Translations under genes and position numbers: made by a program
From: Paenibacillus agri
Lineage (GTDB): Bacteria; Bacillota; Bacilli; Paenibacillales; Paenibacillaceae
Reading direction: 5' to 3'
DNA: 64,000 bases
Assembly (NCBI RefSeq): GCF_013359945.1
Contig: NZ_JABWCS010000212.1
Span: 124,001 to 188,000, forward strand
Notes under the pieces: generated by a model
The model's input: only the letters and a program-made list of their open reading frames with translations
The model's database searches: none
Told to the model about the DNA's origin: nothing
In this document: positions 43,127 through 51,159 of the stretch, piece after piece
How the letters are laid out: every line of letters begins with the position of its first letter
How positions within the stretch are numbered: position 1 is the stretch's first letter

Positions 43127-43768
43127 ATGAAAATAAATGATAATTATTTGAAGGAACAATTAAAGCATGTATATTGGTTAAATGGTGGTTGTTGTGCAGG
43201 GAAGTCCACAATGACAAAGAAATTTGTTAAAGAGTTAGGATTTCAAACACTGGAAGATAACGTGATGAAGTACAGACCATTCACAAATCCAGTTGAATAC
43301 CCTGCCTTACAGTATCCTCATTCGGGTTTAGATTGGGATAAATGGTTCAATAAACCTAATGATGAACATGTTCATTGGCTTTTTCAAATTGTCGAAGAGA
43401 TGATGGAGTTTTTCGTTACGGATTTGTTAAAAATGCCTACTGATAAACCAATCATTATAGACTTAGGAATTATGCCCGAGCGTATATTACCCTTTATTCC
43501 AAAAGAAAGAATGATTTGCCTCTATACTTCTGACGAAGAAATAGAAAGGCTATATTTCTTTAGAGAAGACCATAAGATGATTTTGGATGTTATTAATCTT
43601 ACATCAAACCCTGCGGCAACAATCGCAAATGGCAATAAAAACATGGTGAGATTTTCTCATGAGGTAAGAAGCGCTTGCATTCGAAATGGCATCAAAACAC
43701 TGGAAAGAACACCCGAAATGAGTGTTGAAGAACAGTTTAAATTAGTTCGTGAGCATTTTGGAGTATGA
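43127..43768 (+). CDS. P-loop kinase-like NTPase
   Basis: A 213-residue cytoplasmic protein. Walker A is GGCCAGKST (about 18-26), and PIIIDLG (about 112-118) fits a Walker B or catalytic strand, as in small nucleoside, shikimate or antibiotic kinases. The C-terminus (RNGIKTLERTPEMSVEEQ) is typical of this group of hypothetical AAA-type kinases. The substrate is unknown. The start is fixed by GAGGAGG 6 nt upstream; that site is predicted to be paired in a hairpin. The region is AT-rich and ends in a good terminator. Confidence 0.8.
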   Translation: MKINDNYLKEQLKHVYWLNGGCCAGKSTMTKKFVKELGFQTLEDNVMKYRPFTNPVEYPALQYPHSGLDWDKWFNKPNDEHVHWLFQIVEEMMEFFVTDLLKMPTDKPIIIDLGIMPERILPFIPKERMICLYTSDEEIERLYFFREDHKMILDVINLTSNPAATIANGNKNMVRFSHEVRSACIRNGIKTLERTPEMSVEEQFKLVREHFGV

Positions 43769-43867
43769 GATGAAAACAAACAATTGTTGATTTCATTGAT
43801 AGGTAACACAATTGATAGCCTGTTGAACTAACGATGAATGATAGTGTAGTAAAAAGGAAAGTCCCTT

Positions 43868-43905
43868 CAAAAACCCACTTCCGTTAAAAAAGGAGTGGGT
43901 TTTTG
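43868..43905. terminator. Bidirectional terminator
   Basis: AAAACCCACTTCC/GGAGTGGGTTTT stem (G-T pair), with A- and T-tracts on both sides, between the kinase gene (+) and the TetR gene (-). Confidence 0.85.
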
Positions 43906-43949
43906 TTTAAATTGTTATACAACATATGGATTTGGTTTGAATGACAGAC

Positions 43950-44501
43950 TCACTCTTTAAAATAGGGTGTAATCCCTTTTGAATATAGGTTCTCCACTAA
44001 CTTGAAAAATTCTTCTGACGATAAATCCTGTTGACGCTGGAGCCAAAGACGAAATAAAGAAAGGGATGTTGTCAGGTAAAACTCAACGAAGTACGGCGTT
44101 AAGGAATGGTTTTGCGGAACGTTTAATTCTAATTGATCCAACGTGATTTCTTTTTTTAAGCGTTTTAAAAAATGGGCACTTCCATAATCACCTAAAAGGG
44201 CATTAAGAACCAGGAGATGTTCTCTTTTATCCAGACAAAAGAGCGTATCTTGAACCGTATGCATCGATAGCTCTTTATTCGCCAATTCTTTTTTCATCTC
44301 ATTCAATAAGTCATTTTCAACAGCGTCTAACAATTCGTACATGTCAGTAAAGTATTGATAAAAGGTGCTGCGGTTATATCCTGACTTATTCGCAATTTCC
44401 TGAACCGAAATCTTCTCAATCGGCTTTTGGCTATATAACTCACAAAAAACATCTACAAACTTTTGTCTTGTTTTCTCTGTTATTTGGGGTTGCTTTTTCA
44501 T
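43950..44501 (-). CDS. TetR-family regulator
   Basis: A 183-residue protein. The helix-turn-helix spans about residues 10-55 (ISVQEIANKSGYNRSTFYQY, FTDMYELLD); the C-terminal domain is of the TetR_C_7/AcrR-like helical type. AGGAGGG lies 4-8 nt before the ATG. It is divergent from the ketopantoate-reductase-like gene at 44650, and inverted operator-like sites occupy the shared region, so it probably represses that gene. Confidence 0.9.
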   Translation of the reverse strand: MKKQPQITEKTRQKFVDVFCELYSQKPIEKISVQEIANKSGYNRSTFYQYFTDMYELLDAVENDLLNEMKKELANKELSMHTVQDTLFCLDKREHLLVLNALLGDYGSAHFLKRLKKEITLDQLELNVPQNHSLTPYFVEFYLTTSLSLFRLWLQRQQDLSSEEFFKLVENLYSKGITPYFKE

Positions 44502-44531
44502 ATTTCCCTCCTACTAGCGAATAAGAATATC

Positions 44532-44612
44532 ATCCGACAAATCATAAAAAACTGATGGTTGATCAAGGAATAATGAAGATTTATAATCACATCATACAAC
44601 ATGTTGTCGGAT
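44532..44612. promoter_or_regulatory. Candidate operators between TetR and ApbA-like genes
   Basis: ATCCGACAA (44532-44540) and its exact inverse TTGTCGGAT (44604-44612) flank the region. The second overlaps the palindrome ACAACATGTTGT (44596-44607). The arrangement fits two TetR binding sites in the divergent promoter region. Confidence 0.55.
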
Positions 44613-44649
44613 AATCAAAAGGAAATGTTAATAAGTAGGGGTGGTTTTA

Positions 44650-45573
44650 ATGACAGCAAAACAAGATAGAATTTTAATTTTTGGTGCAGGTGTCATCGGG
44701 AGCATGTACGCAATAAAGCTTATTGAAGCAGGGTTTGACGTTAGCCTGTTTGCACATTCTAATAGATATAAATCATTAAAAGAAAATGGCCTGCAATATA
44801 TAGAAAAAGGTACAGTTAGATCGATACAAGTGAATGTCATTGATACGCTCGAAAATGACGATGTATATGATTTTATTTTCGTTACCGTTCGTTATGACCG
44901 GTCCGAATCAGCGTTGTTAGCGCTAAAAGATAATCAAAGCAAAAATATAGTTACGATGACTAATAATTCAATTGGATTTTCTTCATGGCTGGATATCGTA
45001 GGGGATAGACTTTTACCAGCTTTTCCCGGCTTCGGCGGACAGATTAAAGATGGAGTGTTGCATGCTCGATTTCTGCCAAAGATTATAGCGGCAACTGCAT
45101 TTGGAGAAATTAATGGTGTAGTGACAGAACGCATAGAAAAACTCGCAAACGTATTTAAAACAGCAAAGCTTCCCTACGTTATAAAAAAGGATATGCAAGC
45201 GTATCTAATCACACATTCCGTATCAGACATTGCCATGTTGAGCTTTTTGCATTCAGAGAATAAGATAAATGACAAAAAAACAGCCAGTACCAGAAAGACG
45301 GCACGCAAAATAACAGTCACTTTAAAAGCGTATCTAAGGGCAATACAAAAAGCCGGCGTTTCAATTGACCCACCTATGCTTAAAATGGTGCTTAAATTTC
45401 CAAACTTATTGTTGGATCTTTTCTTTATGACATGGCTACGAACTAAAATGGTTAGGGATATGATGTTGCCGGATTATGCGAATAATGCTAACAATGAGAT
45501 TGTGCAGCTGAGTAATGATTTAATAAAATTTTTAAGTCAAAATGATATCAAATCGGAAATACATGTTCAGTAA
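44650..45573 (+). CDS. Ketopantoate reductase-family oxidoreductase (ApbA/PanE-like)
   Basis: A 307-residue NAD(P)-dependent oxidoreductase. The N-terminal Rossmann motif is ILIFGAGVIGSMYAIKL (GxGxxG); the central FVTVRYDRSESALLAL and NNSIGFSSWL fit the ApbA fold. The C-terminal helical domain is divergent from true PanE, and the catalytic Lys position is not obvious, so pantothenate synthesis is unlikely; regulation by an adjacent TetR protein points to a detoxification role. ATG 44650 follows AGGGGTGG by 6 nt. Confidence 0.85.
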   Translation: MTAKQDRILIFGAGVIGSMYAIKLIEAGFDVSLFAHSNRYKSLKENGLQYIEKGTVRSIQVNVIDTLENDDVYDFIFVTVRYDRSESALLALKDNQSKNIVTMTNNSIGFSSWLDIVGDRLLPAFPGFGGQIKDGVLHARFLPKIIAATAFGEINGVVTERIEKLANVFKTAKLPYVIKKDMQAYLITHSVSDIAMLSFLHSENKINDKKTASTRKTARKITVTLKAYLRAIQKAGVSIDPPMLKMVLKFPNLLLDLFFMTWLRTKMVRDMMLPDYANNANNEIVQLSNDLIKFLSQNDIKSEIHVQ

Positions 45574-45604
45574 TTTATTTACGGGAAAAGATAATGGAAC
45601 AACA

Positions 45605-45656
45605 ACAGCGGCAGTCTAAGACTTTATTTATCAAGTCTTGTTCTGTCGCTGCTTTA
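45605..45656. terminator. Bidirectional terminator
   Basis: Nested inverted repeats (AGCGGCAG/CTGTCGCT outside, AAGACTT/AAGTCTT inside) between the convergent ApbA-like (+) and flavodoxin-fold (-) genes. Confidence 0.75.
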
Positions 45657-45660
45657 TTTA

Positions 45661-46194
45661 TTAATTTTTATACTTTGTAATATAGTCGATATATTCTACC
45701 GCACTGTGATTGATCTCCTCATCGCTAGCTTGAAATGAAGCCCCGAAGACAGCAAAGTAGGGGAGTGCTACTGCGCCCACATGTTTTGTACTGGCTTTGA
45801 AAGGCGAAGTCACTTCATCCACGGTAAAAGAAACAGAGCCTTCCGGCACATAATTTTCTTTTTTATCGCCTATGGACATGGCAAGCCCCATCTTCTTCCC
45901 TTTAAGCTTGTCACCGTTTGATCCATAAGCCCATCCATATGCAAACACATCATCAAACCACTTTTTTAATAACGGCGGATAACTGTACCAATACAAAGGG
46001 AATTGCAAGATGACATGGTTATGTGCTTCTAATAGCTTTTGTTCTCTAGGAACATCAATGTTCCAGTCAGGATACTCTTTGTAAATCTCATGAATGGTAA
46101 TATCGTTTGGATATTGTAGCAGTTCTTCTTTCCATCGCTGGTTTACCCTTGAATCCTCAAGGTTCGGGTGCGCTATAATCACTAGTGTTTTCAT
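45661..46194 (-). CDS. NAD(P)H oxidoreductase, flavodoxin-like fold (YwrO/KefF-like)
   Basis: A 177-residue FMN-dependent quinone or general reductase: MKTLVIIAHPNLEDSRVN gives the N-terminal phosphate-binding loop; VILQFPLYWYSYPPLLKKWF and DDVFAYGWAYG are the conserved core of the NQO/KefF family. It probably reduces quinones or electrophiles by two electrons. It is divergent from the HxlR-type regulator at 46416, a very common pairing in which HxlR controls the reductase in response to electrophile stress. Confidence 0.92.
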   Translation of the reverse strand: MKTLVIIAHPNLEDSRVNQRWKEELLQYPNDITIHEIYKEYPDWNIDVPREQKLLEAHNHVILQFPLYWYSYPPLLKKWFDDVFAYGWAYGSNGDKLKGKKMGLAMSIGDKKENYVPEGSVSFTVDEVTSPFKASTKHVGAVALPYFAVFGASFQASDEEINHSAVEYIDYITKYKN

Positions 46195-46415
46195 TATGAA
46201 AATTCCTTTCTCAGGCCCATATCAAAGAGTGTAGCCTCTGGTGCCTTGCCTCATTTTTCGAATATGATCATTATGTTGCAGGCTTTAAGAAAAGAAAATA
46301 CACACAATGAGGTAAGATGGTTACTTCAAAGTAAGTACTGGACTCGCAAAAAAATGTATGCAACAATGAAATTTTAGACGACTGTAGCAGTCAGCATGAG
46401 TGAGGGGTTACTTTT

Positions 46416-46778
46416 ATGAAACAATACAATCTGGGCATAGAGGCAACACTTGAAATCATCGGCGGTAAGTGGAAAGCTCTGATTATTTGCCTGTTAATGT
46501 CTGGTGTGAAGAGAACAAGCGAATTACAGCGTAATATTCACGGCATTTCACAAAAGGTTCTGATCCAGCAGCTTCGTGAGCTTGAAAAGGATGGACTTGT
46601 AAGCCGACACGTATATCAGCAGATGCCGCCAAAAGTTGAGTATAGCCTCACCGAATATGGTGTCACTGCCAATAAAATCGTTGATGTCATGTGTTCTTGG
46701 GGCAAAGAAAATATTCAAATGAGGCAACAGCGAGGAGAAGATATTGTGTTACTGGAAGAGATGTTACCGGATCACTAG
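46416..46778 (+). CDS. HxlR-family transcriptional regulator
   Basis: A 120-residue winged helix-turn-helix protein of the HxlR/DUF24 family: IIGGKWKALIICLLMSG at the start, then RTSELQRNIHGISQKVLIQQ and LRELEKDGLVSRHVY. One Cys sits in helix 1-2 (IICLL), the position used for thiol sensing in some relatives (HypR/YodB), and another near the C-terminus. GAGGGG lies 8 nt before the ATG. It probably regulates the divergent reductase gene at 45661; the 220-bp region between shows no clear palindrome to my eye. Confidence 0.92.
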   Translation: MKQYNLGIEATLEIIGGKWKALIICLLMSGVKRTSELQRNIHGISQKVLIQQLRELEKDGLVSRHVYQQMPPKVEYSLTEYGVTANKIVDVMCSWGKENIQMRQQRGEDIVLLEEMLPDH

Positions 46779-46831
46779 TTCATCCTGATGGATTTATTTA
46801 CCTGCTTTGTCCTGTATTTATTATTAAATAG

Positions 46832-46860
46832 TTGACAGCGGGTAAAGGTCGATCTAGAAT
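46832..46860 (+). promoter_or_regulatory. Sigma-A consensus promoter
   Basis: TTGACA (46832-46837), 17-bp spacer, TAGAAT (46855-46860), in front of the YhgE-like permease gene. Confidence 0.75.
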
Positions 46861-46869
46861 AAAACAAAC

Positions 46870-46882
46870 GTTTAATTTAAAC
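46870..46882. promoter_or_regulatory. Candidate TetR operator
   Basis: The 13-bp palindrome GTTTAATTTAAAC sits about 10 bp after the -10 box, with further TTTAAT repeats beside it. It could be the site for the TetR protein encoded two genes along (48167). Confidence 0.5.
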
Positions 46883-46924
46883 AATCATTTAATTTGGCGT
46901 ATTACAAAAAAAGGAGAGATACCT

Positions 46925-48082
46925 ATGCTTTATGCTTTAAAAGCTTATCTGAAGAAACCCGCGACCATCGTCGGAGTTGTGATGCTACTGATGTTTCAAG
47001 TTATTTTTAGCATCATCTGGATGACGGGTTACAAGGGAATTAATGAGAATACGACTAAGCTATCGATTGCAATAGTCAATGAAGACCAAGGCGCTGGTGC
47101 CAAGATCAGCGAGCAACTGGCATCATCACTTCCGTTTCATATGGTAACAGGAATGAATTTGGAAGAGGCGAAAGGAAGTCTGGAGCGGCGCGAGGTGCAG
47201 ATGGTACTGCAGGTGCCTGCAGATTTCTCTCAACAACTCCAAAGCCAGGGGCAACAAGCAGAGCTTCGTTACACGATCAATGAATCCAATCCAATGATGA
47301 TTAAGAGTGTGATGCAGAGCGTCGCAGCTCAAATTACAGCAACCGTGGGTAAGCAAGTTACGATTCAAGGAACGGAAGCTGTACTGAAGCAGGCAAATGT
47401 GCCGGCAGCTCAAGCGCAGGGTATCGCACAAGGCGTTGTAGATAAAGTCAATGCAAATATGACATTTACCAACCCTGTTCAGGGTATGAATAATCAGATG
47501 GTACCGATGATGATGGTGCTCGCCTCGTTCGTTGGCGCCATGATCATGGGGATGAATTTTCAGCAGGCGACGGATATGATAGGTCCTGGCATCTCAAAAT
47601 GGAGCAAGTTTGGTGCCAGGGTGGTCATTAACGTTAGTTCCGCAATCGTTGTCTCTTTAATCGGATCATCACTGATCGCCGGGCTGGGGGGCCAGCATGC
47701 AGGGGGCTTTATCTCTGTCTGGTTGTTCCAAGCATTATTCCTTCTGACCTTTATGTTCTTCGCTCAGATGTTCTTGATCGTTTTCGGTATGGCTGGAATG
47801 CTGTTCAATATGACGCTATTGTCGTTGCAGCTGGTTTCCTCGGGGGCGATGGTTCCACGGGAATTACTTAGTGGATTTTACCAAGGGTTAGGTCATTACC
47901 TGCCAGCGACCTATGCCGTGGACGGCTTGATGAATCTATTGTTCGGAGGTCCAAGCGTTGTCTCTGACGTTCTCTTACTGGTGGCGATCCTCGCAGCTTC
48001 GCTTTTCGTGAGCCTGGCTGCGACAGGACTTCGCAAACAAACCCAGCGCGCGGTAGCACCTATAGCGGTTCCTGTTAAATAG
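46925..48082 (+). CDS. YhgE/Pip- and ABC-2-type permease
   Basis: A 385-residue membrane protein. Membrane segment 1 (about 13-36) is followed by an extracytoplasmic domain (about 37-190; LSIAIVNEDQGAG, QMVLQVPADFSQQL), then five membrane segments (about 200-370), the layout of YhgE/Pip and ABC-2 transporter permeases. It is much shorter than B. subtilis YhgE (lacks the long coiled-coil). It is likely part of an efflux or envelope-stress function. ATG 46925 has GGAGAG 6 nt upstream. The promoter and palindrome upstream and the TetR gene 84 bp downstream suggest a self-regulated pair. Confidence 0.85.
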   Translation: MLYALKAYLKKPATIVGVVMLLMFQVIFSIIWMTGYKGINENTTKLSIAIVNEDQGAGAKISEQLASSLPFHMVTGMNLEEAKGSLERREVQMVLQVPADFSQQLQSQGQQAELRYTINESNPMMIKSVMQSVAAQITATVGKQVTIQGTEAVLKQANVPAAQAQGIAQGVVDKVNANMTFTNPVQGMNNQMVPMMMVLASFVGAMIMGMNFQQATDMIGPGISKWSKFGARVVINVSSAIVVSLIGSSLIAGLGGQHAGGFISVWLFQALFLLTFMFFAQMFLIVFGMAGMLFNMTLLSLQLVSSGAMVPRELLSGFYQGLGHYLPATYAVDGLMNLLFGGPSVVSDVLLLVAILAASLFVSLAATGLRKQTQRAVAPIAVPVK

Positions 48083-48166
48083 AAGGTCGCTGCGACAGAC
48101 TTGCCTATCCGTGATAGAGCATCCATAATAGGTTCTATATGATCACGCGAGGAGATTGATTGAATC

Positions 48167-48769
48167 ATGACTACAGCTGATCCCGACATGAAGCTGCGCA
48201 TCCTGCTAGCGGCCAAAAAATTGTTTGCGCGACAAGGCTATGACGGTACCAGTGTCAGACAAATTTGTGAGGAAGCAGGAGCGAATGTGGCGCTCGTCTC
48301 TTATTATTTTGGCGGCAAAGAGAATTTGATGCGCGCTATATTTGAACAGTTTTTTTCAGGGAATCGGATAAAGGATAGTGGGGACCACTTGAGTCATCCT
48401 GTAGAGGGGCTGGCTTTGCTGATCCGGGAGATTATTTTCTTTGGGTTAGAGGACTCAGAACTGAGCAACATCATCAAGCAGGAGATTGATCTCGACTCTC
48501 CGCGTTCTGATATCGTGCGTATTTATGTCCACCCCGTATGGGAGAAGGTACGCGAACTGCTGGAGCGGGGCCGTGAGGAGGGCTTCTTCCACTTTGATTC
48601 ATTGGATCACACACTGATGTTTGTCATTGGAGCCGCCACTCTTTCATTCAAGATTCATACCGCGCATAGCAGCTTGCTAGAGAACATAAACTATGACTCT
48701 GCAGTGACCGCAGACCATATTGTTAAGCTCGTAATGACTTCCTTACGTACAACTGACATAAGCTCCTAA
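48167..48769 (+). CDS. TetR-family regulator
   Basis: A 200-residue protein with an N-terminal helix-turn-helix (about 9-55; GTSVRQICEEAGANVALVSY, YFGGKENLMR) and a C-terminal domain similar to those of TetR regulators beside multidrug exporters (about 80-195). AGGAGAT lies about 12 nt before ATG. It is co-directional with the YhgE-like permease gene and is a likely repressor of the promoter at 46832. Confidence 0.9.
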   Translation: MTTADPDMKLRILLAAKKLFARQGYDGTSVRQICEEAGANVALVSYYFGGKENLMRAIFEQFFSGNRIKDSGDHLSHPVEGLALLIREIIFFGLEDSELSNIIKQEIDLDSPRSDIVRIYVHPVWEKVRELLERGREEGFFHFDSLDHTLMFVIGAATLSFKIHTAHSSLLENINYDSAVTADHIVKLVMTSLRTTDISS

Positions 48770-48812
48770 GCCTTGATGAGCTGGATAATGTTTATTTTAA
48801 GCTTGACCGATG

Positions 48813-48853
48813 AAGACGTTAACGGATGTAATCTATCTGGTTAGCGTCTTTTT
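48813..48853 (+). terminator. Rho-independent terminator
   Basis: An 11-bp stem with one G-T pair (AAGACGTTAAC/GTTAGCGTCTT) and a T-run, after the TetR gene. Confidence 0.88.
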
Positions 48854-48855
48854 CA

Positions 48856-48967
48856 TTTCCAGCAACAATTCAAGGGAAAAGCATCAGCAACGAAAAATAT
48901 TACAGCCGACAGCCTCGAGCAGGTCTTAAGAGTGATTAAAGGATACATCTCCAGTCCGTTCCACTAG
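48856..48967 (+). pseudogene. Short C-terminal protein scrap
   Basis: An open frame reads FKGKASATKNITADSLEQVL, then RVIKGYISSPFH and TAG at 48965-48967. It looks like a natural protein end without its body; no family is recognised. The rest of 48968-49114 shows nothing but AT-rich sequence. Confidence 0.3.
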
Positions 48968-49114
48968 GGTCGGATTTTTGTTTTAATAAATCATGAGAAA
49001 ACGCTACAGACGCAGTGTGATGGTTATTTAGAATCGTTAAGTTACGAGTTTAAATTCAGTTTATAAACGTCGGTTACCATCGTTACACAATCAATTGTTT
49101 AGGGGGAGTAGAAC

Positions 49115-50146
49115 GTGAATCAATTTCAAAAAGCGAAAACAGCACGAGACAAAAGTGACTGGGCGATCGAAGCACAAGGACTTGTCAAAACGTATGGAAG
49201 CAACCGTGCCGTTGATGGTGTGGATCTGAATGTAGGTACCGGGATGATCTATGGAGTGCTAGGTCCGAACGGGGCAGGAAAGACAACCGTAATTCGCATG
49301 CTGGCAACGTTATTGCGGCCAGATGGAGGTTCGGCACGTGTCTTCGGGCATGATGTGGTTAAGGAGCCTCAGATTGTGCGTCAATTAATTGGCGTGACTG
49401 GCCAATATGCATCGGTTGATGAGTCACTTAGCGCGATCGAGAATCTGGTGATCTTCTCCAGACTCCTTGGACTGGGGCGGGCCGAAGCACGGCAAAAATC
49501 TGCAGAACTTCTAGAGGAATTTGGACTGAGTGAAGCTGCGAAACGTCCCCTTAAAAATTTCTCCGGTGGTATGCGCCGCCGGCTGGATTTAGCGGCAAGT
49601 CTCATTGCTCAGCCGCCACTCATTTTCCTGGATGAACCAACAACCGGCCTTGATCCGCGGACGCGTAATCAAATGTGGGATACTATTCAGCGGCTCGTAA
49701 GTACTGGATCAACTGTATTGTTAACTACGCAGTACCTGGAAGAAGCGGATCAGCTCGCTGACCGGATTGCGGTTATTGACAAAGGGCATGTCGTCGCTGA
49801 AGGTACCGTAGACGAACTGAAGGCATCCGTCGGTACTTCATCGCTGCATTTAAAGGTCCAGAATACGCAGGATTTGAAAAATGCCCGGCAGACTGTTGAA
49901 CAAGTGCTTAAGGTTCGTTCTAATATATCACTGGAAGCAGGGGAAATCACTGCCCCAATGGGGAACGTTGACGTGGTCACCGACCTGCTGATCGCGCTCC
50001 GCGAGGCGGGGATTCCATTAGCAGAGATGAGTGTACAGAAACCAACACTTGACGAAGTGTTCCTAACGCTCACAGGCGATGGAGTGAAGGCGGACGCCCA
50101 GCTTGCATCAGAGCAATTGAAGAATACGAAGGAGGTAACAGCGTGA
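49115..50146 (+). CDS. ABC transporter ATP-binding protein (DrrA-like, drug export)
   Basis: A 343-residue ATPase: Walker A GPNGAGKTT (about 50-58), Q-loop VTGQYASVDESL, signature FSGGMRRRLDLA, Walker B LIFLDEPTTGLD and the switch His replaced by Gln in LLTTQYLEEADQLADR, as is typical of the daunorubicin-resistance (DrrA) subfamily. The C-terminal DUF4162-like domain (about 260-330) is also present (PTLDEVFLTLTG). GTG 49115 follows AGGGGGAG. It overlaps the permease gene by 4 bp. The substrate is probably a hydrophobic drug or lipid. Confidence 0.93.
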   Translation: MNQFQKAKTARDKSDWAIEAQGLVKTYGSNRAVDGVDLNVGTGMIYGVLGPNGAGKTTVIRMLATLLRPDGGSARVFGHDVVKEPQIVRQLIGVTGQYASVDESLSAIENLVIFSRLLGLGRAEARQKSAELLEEFGLSEAAKRPLKNFSGGMRRRLDLAASLIAQPPLIFLDEPTTGLDPRTRNQMWDTIQRLVSTGSTVLLTTQYLEEADQLADRIAVIDKGHVVAEGTVDELKASVGTSSLHLKVQNTQDLKNARQTVEQVLKVRSNISLEAGEITAPMGNVDVVTDLLIALREAGIPLAEMSVQKPTLDEVFLTLTGDGVKADAQLASEQLKNTKEVTA

Positions 50147-50955
50147 GTACTTTAATAAAACCGGGTGCAGAACGCCAATTAAAAAACCATACCAGCTTCG
50201 GTCAATCGGTACGTAATTCGTTGACTATGGCCTACAGGGGGCTGCTCAAAATCCGGCGTACTCCTGAGCAACTATTTGATGTTACGCTTCAACCCATCAT
50301 TTTCACCCTGATGTTCACTTATATCTTTGGCGGGGCTATTTCAGGGGATGTAGTGAGCTATTTGCCCGTCATCATTCCCGGTATCCTTGTGCAGACCGTG
50401 ATTACGACCTCCATCGTCACTGGCGTACAGTTGCGTGAGGACATGGAAAAAGGCGTGTTCGACCGATTTAAATCACTACCGATCTCCCGGATCGCTCCGC
50501 TCGCCGGAGCCCTGCTCGCGGATACAGTCCGGTATACCATAGCGACTGTACTCACTTTTGTCATGGGCTATATTATGGGCTTCCGGCCAGAGGGTGGCTT
50601 TGGATACGTTGCACTTGCTGGACTTCTTGTCATTGCATGTTCGTGGGCAATTAGCTGGATCTTCGCCTTCTTCGGCGTCATTGCGCGTACTGCTTCCAGT
50701 GTACAAGGGATCTCGATGATCGTCCTATTTCCACTCACGTTCCTCTCGAATGCATTCGTACCCGTCGACACTATGCCGAATTGGCTCCAATGGTTTGTGA
50801 AGATCAATCCGATCTCGCATCTTGTCACCGCCGTCCGCAATCTGGTCAACCATGGAACCGTGGGCAGCGATCTTGTCTACTCTCTAGTCGGCGCCGCAGT
50901 CATTGTGGCCATCTTTGTCCCGATCACCGTTCGCGCTTATATGCGCCGCACATAA
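50143..50955 (+). CDS. ABC-2 type permease (DrrB-like)
   Basis: A 270-residue integral membrane partner of the DrrA-like ATPase. Six membrane segments (about 50-70, 75-95, 125-150, 158-185, 190-205 and 245-265); LFDVTLQPIIFTLMFTYIFG and FERFKSLPISR-type EKGVFDRFKSLPISR match the DrrB/ABC-2 family, as does LTFLSNAFVPVDTMPNWLQ. Its GTG start overlaps the ATPase stop (GTGA), so translation is coupled. Confidence 0.93.
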   Translation: MSTLIKPGAERQLKNHTSFGQSVRNSLTMAYRGLLKIRRTPEQLFDVTLQPIIFTLMFTYIFGGAISGDVVSYLPVIIPGILVQTVITTSIVTGVQLREDMEKGVFDRFKSLPISRIAPLAGALLADTVRYTIATVLTFVMGYIMGFRPEGGFGYVALAGLLVIACSWAISWIFAFFGVIARTASSVQGISMIVLFPLTFLSNAFVPVDTMPNWLQWFVKINPISHLVTAVRNLVNHGTVGSDLVYSLVGAAVIVAIFVPITVRAYMRRT

Positions 50956-51012
50956 TTGAAGTGGTTCTTCTGAAGATTATGGTTTGTGATGTTCACGTGA
51001 ATCTATTATTCG

Positions 51013-51047
51013 AAGCTTCCGTCATTGTTATTGATGGAAGCTTTTTT
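51013..51047 (+). terminator. Rho-independent terminator
   Basis: An 11-bp stem with one G-T pair (AGCTTCCGTCA/TGATGGAAGCT) and six T residues, ending the DrrAB-type operon. Confidence 0.88.
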
Positions 51048-51159
51048 GCAAATAGCTATATTTCCGCAGTGAAGTGGACGGATAGAATGTCAAATATATA
51101 AAGAAACTCCGGATTATACGAAGTATGGCGATGATTACGATCCGAAGGAAGGAGAAGCA

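Noticed and set aside
46832..46924. Extended N-terminus of the YhgE-like permease from TTG 46832
   Set aside because: The TTG is part of a consensus -35 box and the added residues are soluble and atypical; ATG 46925 has a proper ribosome binding site.
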